From NCBI GenBank assembly GCA_050725495.1, contig JBOHHM010000219.1, positions 1 to 6,933 on the forward strand: a stretch of 6,933 nt of DNA, written 5' to 3'. A program made the position numbers and the translations under genes. This document shows positions 1-6,364 of this stretch, one piece after another. The stretch comes from JBOHHM01 sp050725495. Its GTDB lineage: Bacteria > Pseudomonadota > Gammaproteobacteria > Burkholderiales > Burkholderiaceae_C. Positions within the stretch are counted from its first letter, which is position 1. Each line of letters opens with the position of its first letter. The notes under the pieces were generated by a model. The model had not been told where the DNA came from. It was given only the letters and a program-made list of their open reading frames with translations, and made no database searches.

Positions 1-172
1 CGGCCTGGTAGGGGCCGTTGGCCAGCAGATTGGCGTAACTGCCTGCGAAGCGGCGCGACTGCAGCCGCTTGACGGCGGCGATGGCCGCAGCCAACGCCGG
101 ATCGGCCAGCGCCTGCTGCTGCAGCTGCGTCACCTGGGTCACGGCATGGCGGATGGTCTGTGCGGCTTCCAT
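1..172 (-). CDS. FFLEELY-motif-like protein, N-terminal part, cut by window edge
   Basis: Reading the minus strand from an ATG at 172-170 gives 57 open codons that run off the left edge. The visible protein starts MEAAQTIRHAVTQVTQL, is helical and rich in Ala and Gln, and includes FAGSYANLLANGPYQA near the edge. From memory this stretch sits just before the FFLEELY motif in a small conserved proteobacterial family of unknown function; the motif itself lies outside the window. The gene is divergent from the hydrolase, with about 100 bases between the two starts, so the promoters of both probably lie at 173-272. No enzymatic function can be assigned. The family call is recognition of one short stretch and could be wrong. 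The coding call is supported by the open frame and good codon use. Confidence 0.62.
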   Translation of the reverse strand, partial: MEAAQTIRHAVTQVTQLQQQALADPALAAAIAAVKRLQSRRFAGSYANLLANGPYQA

Positions 173-272
173 ACAGAGCCCGAGTCTAACCAGGCGCCAG
201 GCTCCACGGGCGGTGGTCGCTCGTGCCATAGTTCTGCCATGTCCACTGCGCATTCGCGTCAGGCCTGAGCCC

Positions 273-1175
273 ATGTTGGCCCGGCTCCAGCAAACCATCA
301 CCTTGTCGCTGCTGGCGGCGGCACTCGCCTGGCTGCTGTTGTTCTGGGGCCGCTCCCCCCTGCTGGCCTGTGCCGGACTGGTGCTCTTCGTCAAGGGCTA
401 TTCGGTCTTTCTCGCCATGGAATTCATGGCGCTTCGCTTCGTCAACCAGCGCGACCCCGTGCCCCAACCGGGCTGGGGCGAGCTCTTGGGCGCCTGGTGG
501 GGCGAGACGCTCACGGCGCCGCGCGTGTTCTGCTGGCGCCAGCCCTTCTGGTCCAACGCAGTGCCCGACGCTTTGGCGCCCGCCTCGGCCGTCCAGGGGC
601 GGCGCGGAGTGGTGTTCATCCACGGCTTTGTTTGCAACCGCGGCCTGTGGACGCCCTGGCTGAGGGAGCTCCGGGCCCGGGGCCATGCGTTTGCGGCCGT
701 CAACCTGGAACCGGTGTTCGGCTCGATCGACGACTATGTGCCCCAGATTGAAGACGCGGTGCAGCAGGTCACGCGTGCCACCGGTCTGCCGCCAGTGCTG
801 GTGTGCCACAGCATGGGCGGGCTGGCGGCGCGGGCCTGGCTCAAGGCGCGGGCGGCGGACGCCCGGGTGCACCACGTCATCACCATCGGGTCGCCCCATC
901 ATGGCACCTGGCTGGGCCGCTTCAGCCTGGTGGTCAATGGCCGGCAGATGCGGCTGGGCAGCGACTGGCTGCGGCGGCTCGAACAGGACACGCCGGCCCA
1001 GCGCCATGCGCGCTTCACCTGCTGGTACTCCAACTGCGACAACATCGTGTTTCCCGCTTCCACCGCCACCCTGGCCGGCGCCGACAACCGGCTGGTGCGC
1101 GGTGTGGCCCATGTGCAACTGGCTTTCGATGCCGCTGTCATGCGCGCGTCGCTGGCCCTGATCACGGCCGTGTAA
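273..1175 (+). CDS. Membrane-anchored alpha/beta hydrolase (lipase/esterase-like)
   Basis: A 300-residue protein. The frame is open further upstream to 69, but that part is Cys/Arg-rich, overlaps the divergent gene and looks non-coding. The ATG at 273 is preferred because a hydrophobic N-terminus follows at once. Residues 8-25 and 29-48 are two closely spaced hydrophobic stretches, likely inner-membrane anchors. The alpha/beta hydrolase core follows. FIHGF (115-119) is the oxyanion-hole HG motif. CHSMGG (179-183) is the nucleophile elbow, with Ser180 and Cys in place of the usual first Gly. Asp256 in SNCDNIVFP and His280 in GVAHVQL complete the triad. GSPHHGTWLGR (206-216) is typical of triacylglycerol lipase/PGAP1-like members. 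It probably hydrolyses an ester or lipid at the membrane; the substrate cannot be told. About 93 bases separate it from the next gene, so it is probably its own transcription unit. Confidence 0.88.
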   Translation: MLARLQQTITLSLLAAALAWLLLFWGRSPLLACAGLVLFVKGYSVFLAMEFMALRFVNQRDPVPQPGWGELLGAWWGETLTAPRVFCWRQPFWSNAVPDALAPASAVQGRRGVVFIHGFVCNRGLWTPWLRELRARGHAFAAVNLEPVFGSIDDYVPQIEDAVQQVTRATGLPPVLVCHSMGGLAARAWLKARAADARVHHVITIGSPHHGTWLGRFSLVVNGRQMRLGSDWLRRLEQDTPAQRHARFTCWYSNCDNIVFPASTATLAGADNRLVRGVAHVQLAFDAAVMRASLALITAV

Positions 1176-1253
1176 GGTCGCCCGTGCTGGCGCCGGGAGC
1201 GGGCTGCAGGGGCCGCCTTAAGCGATCGCCGAACCCCGCCGGCTCGCAACAAA

Positions 1254-1259
1254 AAGGGA
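1254..1259 (+). promoter_or_regulatory. Ribosome binding site of the response regulator
   Basis: AAGGGA lies 9 bases before the ATG at 1269, in an A-rich stretch that stands out from the GC-rich surroundings. It supports 1269 as the start of the receiver-cyclase gene. Confidence 0.6.
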
Positions 1260-1268
1260 ACACAAACC

Positions 1269-2388
1269 ATGCCTCTGATCGTCGTGAGGGAAGACGATGC
1301 CGGTACGCGGATGTTGGTGACATCCGTGCTGAAGAAGGACGGCCATGAGATGCTGACGGCGGAAAACGGCGCGCAGGGCCTCCAGCTGGTCGAGCAGCAC
1401 CGCCCCGCGCTGGTCATCAGCGATGTGCAGATGCCCGAGATGAACGGCTTTCAGATGCTGGCCGCCGTGCGCCAGCATCCGGCCCTGGCCTCCACGCCCG
1501 TGATCCTGCTGACCTCGCTGCAAGAGCGCGCCGACATGCGCCTGGGCATGAACACCGGCGCCGGCGACCACATCACCAAGCCGTTTCACCCCGCGGAACT
1601 GCGCGAGGCCGCCGCGGCCCAGCTCAACAAGCGGGTCGTGCAGGCCAGCCTGCAGAACATGGCGGTCGACGCGGCCGTGCAAGCCGCGCTGGACGTGCAA
1701 AAGCACAAGCTGGCCCAGCTCTACGAGCGGCGTCTGGCCAAGGAGCTCAGCGATGGCTGGTCCAGCGGCGACGGCAGCGACGGCGACGAGAAGTTCGCCC
1801 AGGCCAGCGTGCTCTATGTCGACATGCCGAGCTACGCCGCGCTGGCCGAACGGCTCGCCAGCAGCGAGCTCAGCGAACTGGTCAGAAAGTTCTATGGCAG
1901 CGCCGGCGACACGGTTCACCTGTTCGGCGCGCGCCACATGCAGTTCATCGGCGAGGGCCTGCTCAGTGTGTTCACGGACAGCACCGACACCCGCTCGGTC
2001 AATCACGGCCTGCGCGCCGTGCGGGCCGTGCTGGGCCTGGTGGATTCTGCGCACCGCATGCGTCACTTTTTGCAGACGCAGTTCGCGGGCCGCGCGCTGC
2101 CGCGCTTTGCGATCAATGTGGCCCTGCACAGCGGCCCCGTGACCCTGAGCCGCCTGGTCGATCCGCTGCACGCGACACCGGCCCGGACCCTGCCGGTCGG
2201 CGACGCCGTCAGCGCCACGCTGCTACTGCAAAAGCAGGCCCCGGCCCCGGGGCTGGACCATTGCGGCCAGCGTGAGCCTGCTGCGCGGCGTGACCGGTGC
2301 CGTCAAGACCGGCGCTCGGGCGCTCGTGGCGCTGCCGGGCCGCACGGCGCCCGTGGATGCGACCGAGCTGCTGGGCCTGGCCCTGTGA
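1269..2388 (+). pseudogene. Receiver + adenylate/guanylate-cyclase-like response regulator, frameshifted near its C-terminus
   Basis: Residues 1-120 form a CheY-like receiver. It has the acidic pocket Glu8/Asp9/Asp10, phospho-acceptor Asp52 in VISDVQMPEMNG, Thr82 and Lys104 in TKPF. A Gly/Asp/Ser-rich linker (161-174) leads to a class III nucleotide-cyclase-like domain from about 178. This has YVDM (Asp185, first metal site), FIGEGLLSVF, NVALHSGPV and VGDAV. Glu229 stands where the second metal Asp is expected. The usual V-N-x-A-x-x-R element reads VSATLLL, so the transition-state Asn and Arg are missing; the domain may be a regulator rather than an enzyme. After residue 328 (base 2250) the frame turns into Arg-rich nonsense. 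Shifting by +1 at 2251 restores GWTIAASVSLL and a natural end, with TGA at 2386-2388. The repaired protein would be 372 residues. Unrepaired, the frame continues into the kinase gene and stops at 2705 after 478 residues. The TGA overlaps the kinase ATG (TGATG), which indicates an operon. Confidence 0.78.
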
Positions 2389-5173
2389 TGCGCCGGGCTC
2401 CATCGATGCGGCTCGTTCCCCTGGGCCGGCTGCTCGCGGCCAGCTTGCTGCTGCTGGCCTTGGTGCCGGCTCTGTTGGTGGCGGGCGTGATGGTGCGCGG
2501 CAGTTCCCAGGCGGTCGAGGAACTGGCCGGCGGCATTCTTTTCAATGTGGCGGCACGGGTTCAGTCCGGCATGCAGGCCCATCTGGCGCAGGCGCACAAC
2601 CTGCTCAACGGCCTGTTTCCCGAGCTGATGAGTCCCGAGCAGAAAGAGCGGGCCCGCGACTGGTTGCGCCACCCCGAGTCGTTCGAGGCGTGGGCTTTGC
2701 GCTGACGCGACAGTCGCCCGATGTGCCCCATCTGTATTTCGGCAACCAGCGGGGCGAGTATTTCGCCCTCGAGAACGCGGCCGATGGCGCCACGGTCCGT
2801 TGGCGCGGCCCCGGCGATGCAGGACGGCGCTCCTTTGCGGGGCAAGGCAGCCCGGCGACAGGAGTCGCCCCTTGCCGGCCGAGACGGCCAACTTCGAGCC
2901 GCGCACCCGTGCCTGGTACCCGGGCGCATTGCTCGCCAAGGGGCGCAGCTTTTCGCCGATTCAGGCCATGGCCGGCAAGCCGCAGCTGATGCTCACGCTG
3001 TCGCAGCCGGTCTATGACAGCGATGAAGGCGCGGCGGGGGTGTTTGGCGTGGACTTGTACCTGCAGCGGCTGGCCGACCTGTTGCAAACGCAGAGCATCA
3101 GCGCCCATGGCGCGGCCTCCATCGTTGATGAGACGGGCTTGTTGGTCGCCGGCTCGGCCGGGGACGCGCTGTTCCGTGAACACCAGGGCCGGCTGGTGCG
3201 CCGCAGTCCGCGAGGCGCTGGGCCTGCGCTGGACCCTGGTGGTGGCCGCGCCCGAGAGCGACTTCACCGCCGACACCCGCCGCGCCTGGACGGTGTCGCT
3301 GGCGGTGATCGCCGTCCTGGTTGCCCGCGCCATCGGCCGGCGCCTGCAAGGCTTGAGCCTGGCGGCCGAGCAACTGGGGCGGGGCGAGGTGCCGGTGATC
3401 GAGCGGGGCACGCGCATTCGCGAGGTGCGCCAGCTCTCTGAGGTCATGCACGACAGCGCCGCGCAGCTGCAGGCCTACCGCGCGCGGGTTCAGGCTGACG
3501 CGCGGGCGCTGCAGCAGGCCAACGACAGCCTGGATGCGCGGGTGCAGCAGCGCACGGCCGAACTCGCCGCCTCGCGCGAGGAAGCGCTGGGCGCGGCGCG
3601 CGCCAAGGCGGCCTTTCTGGCGACCATGAGCCAGGAAATCCGCACCCCGCTCAACGGCGTGGTCGGCATGAGCACGCTGCTGGCCGAGACCCCGCTCGAC
3701 CCCGAGCAGCGTGACTACTTGGAGACCATCCGCCTGTCCAGCGACCAGCTGCTGGCCGTGATCAACGACATCCTCGACTTCTCCAAGATCGAGTCCGGCA
3801 GGCTCGAGCTCGAAGCCGAGCCCTTGAGCCTGCGCGCCGCGGTCGAGGAGGCCTGCGACATCGCCGCCCCGCGCGCGCGAGAGAAGGGGCTGGAACTGAT
3901 CATCGACATTCCCGAGTCGAAAGCCGCAGAGCCCCATGCCGACGCGGTGCCCGAGGCCATCCGCGGCGACGTCACGCGACTGCGCCAGGTGCTGATCAAC
4001 CTGATCAACAACGCCGTGAAGTTCACCGAAGCGGGCGAGGTGGCGATCCATGTCCGCCGGCTCGATGTGGCCGATCCGCGGGGTCGCGCCGTGATCGAGT
4101 TTCGCGTGAGCGACAGCGGCATCGGCATCCCGGCCGAGCGGCTCGCGGCCCTGTTCGAGGCCTTCACCCAGGGCGACGCCTCCACCAGCCGCAAGTACGA
4201 CGGCACCGGCCTGGGCCTGGCCATCTGTAAGCGGCTGGTCGAACTGATGGGCGGGCAGATCGGCGCGCACAGCGAGCCGGGCCGCGGCCCCACCTTCTGG
4301 TTCACGGTAGCCGCGCCGCTGGCCCAGATGACGCCGACGCTGAACCCCGCCGAGGCTGGCGCGCTCGCGGCCAAGCGGGTGCTGGTGGTGGACGACCACG
4401 CGACCAATGTGCGCATCCTCACGCGCCAGCTGCAGCTCTGGGGCTTGCAGGTGGCCAGCGCCGAATCGGGCGCGCAGGCGCTGCAGTGGCTGGACCAGGC
4501 CGCGAGCCTGCCCGATGTGATCATCACCGACATGCATATGCCCGCCATGGACGGCGTCTCCCTGGCCCGCGCCATCAAGGCCCGGCCCGCGTGGCGCGAC
4601 ATTGCGCTGCTGCTGCTGAGCTCGGGCTTCATGCCGGTGGCCGACGACAGTGCCCAGCTGTTCGACGCGCGCCTGCTCAAGCCGGCCCGCCAGACCCAGC
4701 TGTTCGACACCATGGCGCGCTGCTTGGCTCCGGACCACGCCGCACGCAGCCAGGCTGTCTCGCCCATCAGCGACGCCAAGAAGCGCATCACCGTGCTGGT
4801 GGCCGACGACAACGCGGTCAACCTCAAGGTGGCCTGCGCCATGCTGCTCAAGCTCGGCGATGACATCCACACCGCGGTCGACGGGCGCGAGGCCGTGGAC
4901 GCGGTGGCGCAGACCATGGCGCGTGGCCCGCGCTTTGGCGCGGTCCTGATGGACGTGAACATGCCCGAGGTGGACGGCCTGCAGGCCACGCGGCAGATCC
5001 AGACCGCCTGGGGCGCCCAGGCGCCCCCCATCATCGCGCTCACGGCCGCCGCCTCGGCCGAAGACCAAATGCGCTGCGAGGCCGCCGGCATGGACGACTA
5101 CCTGACCAAGCCGCTGCAGGTGGCGGCGCTGGCCCTGGCGCTGGAGAAATGGGTGCCCGCCAAGCTGCCGGAT

Positions 5174-5190
5174 GCTATCAATTCGGTAGC
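5174..5190. repeat. Short palindromic repeat, copy 1 (inside kinase-HPt linker)
   Basis: GCTATCAATTCGGTAGC can fold as a 6-bp stem (GCTATC/GGTAGC, one G-T pair) with a 5-base loop. It matches copy 2 at 5599-5615 at 14 of 17 positions. It is AT-rich within strongly GC-rich coding DNA, has unusual codons for this gene, and lies just after the last receiver domain ends. Confidence 0.6.
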
Positions 5191-5229
5191 GCATCGCGCG
5201 CAATCCATGGGGCATAGCAACGAATTGAT
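5177..5229. repeat. Inverted repeat with 9-bp perfect arms in the kinase-HPt linker
   Basis: ATCAATTCG at 5177-5185 is exactly complementary to CGAATTGAT at 5221-5229, with 35 bases between. The region departs from the codon use on both sides, and the coding frame changes within it. It looks like a small palindromic element inserted into, or grown within, the linker between the last receiver and the HPt domain. Confidence 0.55.
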
Positions 5230-5268
5230 GTTGAAGAGGAGCCGTCGGACGCAGCCCAGCCCCCGCTG

Positions 5269-5595
5269 ATGGACTTCGGCCGCCTCAACGAATTCCGGGA
5301 GTTCGACGACGAAGACCTCCGCATGACGCGCGAAGTCGTGAGCCTGTTCGTCAACGACGCGCCGCAGCGCCTGCAGGCCATCGCGGCGGCGCTCGCGGCC
5401 AACGATGCGCAGGCCCTGTCGCGGGCGGTGCACGCCCTCAAAGGGGCGGCCAGCAATGTGGGTGCGGCGGCCATGCACGCGGTCTGCATCGGTCTGGAGG
5501 CCGAGGCCCAGGTGCCGCCCGATGCCGGCGCGCGCCTCGACCAACTCCATGAGCTATGGCAAGAAACCCGTTCTGCCCTTGAGAAATGGGCGTGA
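5269..5595 (+). CDS. HPt (histidine phosphotransfer) domain, probably split off from the hybrid kinase
   Basis: A 108-residue protein. AVHALKGAASNVGA carries the phospho-accepting His55 (codon 5431-5433) of the HPt four-helix bundle, within the H-x-L-K-G signature. In a phosphorelay it would exchange phosphate with the kinase receivers and an output regulator such as the 1269 product. The ATG at 5269 overlaps the kinase frame's TGA (TGATG), so it could be translated by coupling. However, the same frame already looks coding upstream: codons from 5218 read QRIDVEEEPSDAAQPPL before the Met, after a TAG at 5215. This suggests the HPt was once the C-terminal domain of the kinase and the Met is internal. 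The protein looks intact and could act alone. No clear Shine-Dalgarno motif is seen, although the AGAGGAG at 5236-5242 is a possible distant one. Confidence 0.8.
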   Translation: MDFGRLNEFREFDDEDLRMTREVVSLFVNDAPQRLQAIAAALAANDAQALSRAVHALKGAASNVGAAAMHAVCIGLEAEAQVPPDAGARLDQLHELWQETRSALEKWA

Positions 5596-5598
5596 GTA

Positions 5599-5615
5599 GC
5601 TATTAATTTTGTAGC
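5599..5615. repeat. Short palindromic repeat, copy 2 (after HPt gene)
   Basis: GCTATTAATTTTGTAGC begins three bases after the HPt stop codon (TGA, 5593-5595). It has a GCTAT/GTAGC stem with one G-T pair and an AT-rich loop. It resembles copy 1 at 5174-5190. From memory, similar elements are common after genes in Comamonadaceae. Its location would suit a transcript 3'-end element, but no T-tract follows, so it is not called a terminator. Confidence 0.6.
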
Positions 5616-5683
5616 AATTCTTGCCGCCTGCGGCCGTCTCTGTCAGCCAGGGCCGGGGATGGTTGTGCTAGATTGAGCGGCTT

Positions 5684-6346
5684 ATGGCCGAGCCATCCCT
5701 TGCGACCCCTGCCCCTGACAAGCTGTTGGCCGCGCTGAGCCCCGAGCTGCGCGCGCTGGCCTGGCGCGGCCCGCCGCGCCGCTTTCGCAAGAACGCCGTC
5801 GTGCTGCGCGAAGGCGAGACGGGCGACAGCCTCTATGTGCTGCTGCAGGGCAGCGTCAAGGTGTTCGCGATGGACGAGAGCGGGCGCGAAATCACCTACG
5901 GCACGATTCATGCCGGCGACTACTTTGGCGAAATGTCGCTCGACGGCGGCCCCCGCTCGGCCTCGGTGATGACGCTGGAGCCCTGTGTCTGCGCGGTGCT
6001 CGGCAGCGCCGAGGTACGGGCGCACCTGGCGCAATCGCCCGGTTTTGCTTTCAGCATGCTCGTGCGGATGATCCGGCGGATTCGGGCCGCCACCGAAAGC
6101 GCGCGCAACATGGCGCTGCTCGATGTCCATGGCCGCGTGCTCGCCCTGCTCGAAGGCCAGCAGGGCGCCGCGCCTGATGGGGCCGCCGTCGTGCTGCGCA
6201 ACATTACGCACCAGGACATTGCCAACCGCGTCGGCGCCTCGCGCGAAATGGTCAGCCGCCTGCTCAAGGAACTGGAGAAGGACGGCTACATCGAGCTGGG
6301 CGTCAAGCGCATCACGCTGTTGAAGAAGCTGCCGGCGCGCTGGTAG
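5684..6346 (+). CDS. Crp/Fnr-family transcriptional regulator
   Basis: A 220-residue protein of normal length for the family. Residues about 25-125 form a cyclic-nucleotide-binding beta-barrel: LREGETGDSLYVLLQGSVKV is followed by the phosphate-binding cassette FGEMSLDGGPRSAS, with Gly82, Glu83, Arg91 and Ser92 matching the cAMP-contacting cassette of Crp. The dimerisation helix ends in ALLDVHGRV. A winged helix-turn-helix (about 173-205) carries THQDIANRVGASREMVSRLL; Arg187-Glu188 match the DNA-reading residues of E. coli Crp, so a TGTGA-like half-site is plausible. No Fnr-type N-terminal cysteines are seen, so iron-sulfur oxygen sensing is unlikely. In an ungapped alignment, the C-helix Thr127/Ser128 of Crp fall on Ala136/Thr137, so the ligand may not be cAMP. 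The gene starts 88 bases after the HPt gene and may have its own promoter. The start is chosen by the family N-terminus; its ribosome site is weak. Confidence 0.9.
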   Translation: MAEPSLATPAPDKLLAALSPELRALAWRGPPRRFRKNAVVLREGETGDSLYVLLQGSVKVFAMDESGREITYGTIHAGDYFGEMSLDGGPRSASVMTLEPCVCAVLGSAEVRAHLAQSPGFAFSMLVRMIRRIRAATESARNMALLDVHGRVLALLEGQQGAAPDGAAVVLRNITHQDIANRVGASREMVSRLLKELEKDGYIELGVKRITLLKKLPARW

Positions 6347-6364
6347 CTGGGCCTGCCCGCGGAC

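Larger units (their letters stand above)
2388..5269 (+). pseudogene. Cache-domain hybrid sensor histidine kinase with two receivers; several frameshifts and no H-box histidine
   Basis: The likely start is the ATG at 2388, overlapping the upstream stop (TGATG). Reading frames must be joined at about 2690, 2870 and 3200; the repaired protein would be about 960 residues. Order: membrane helix (about 2427-2492); periplasmic dCache-like sensor (to about 3280; TRAWYPGALL at 2905 and VYDSDEGAAGVFGVDLYL after 3004 are typical); a short second membrane segment (about 3284-3334); HAMP and coiled coil (about 3323-3600); HisKA (about 3602-3799); HATPase_c (about 3938-4321); receivers at about 4373-4723 and 4784-5149. 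The H-box reads MSQEIRTPLN, with Gln (CAG, 3632-3634) for the phospho-accepting His. The ATPase has NLINNAVKF, DSGIGIP and GTGLGLAI. Receiver Asp residues are at 4529 (TDMHMP) and 4952 (MDVNMP), with their Lys partners present. From about 3200 the frame is open to 5269, so a soluble kinase-receiver fragment could be made if translation reinitiates. The last 30 or so codons are Arg-rich and probably out of frame. Confidence 0.82.

Noticed and set aside
69..272. N-terminal extension of the hydrolase
   Set aside because: It overlaps the divergent gene, is Cys/Arg-rich and precedes a natural hydrophobic N-terminus at 273.
1218..2171. Minus-strand open frame of 317 codons opposite the response regulator
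   Set aside because: Low-complexity composition with no family features; it is the shadow of the receiver-cyclase gene.
2244..2253. Programmed ribosomal frameshift site
   Set aside because: A slippery tract and palindrome are present, but no upstream Shine-Dalgarno-like stimulator or typical slippery heptamer is seen; mutation or sequencing error is simpler.
3098..5215. Long minus-strand open frame (705 codons) opposite the kinase
   Set aside because: It mirrors strongly coding plus-strand domains, is rich in His/Gly/Arg/Gln, and shows no recognisable domain. Such frames are common opposite high-GC genes.
5623..5640. GCCGC-CT-GCGGC hairpin as a terminator after the HPt gene
   Set aside because: The loop is too small for the full stem and only a mixed CGTCTCTGTC follows, with no T-tract.
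5640..5683. Promoter for the crp-like gene (TAGATT as a -10 box)
   Set aside because: Only 4 of 6 matches and no -35 box at a proper distance; support is too weak.
6347..6364. GGGC-CT-GCCC between the convergent genes as a shared terminator
   Set aside because: A four-base stem with a two-base loop and no T-tract is not convincing.
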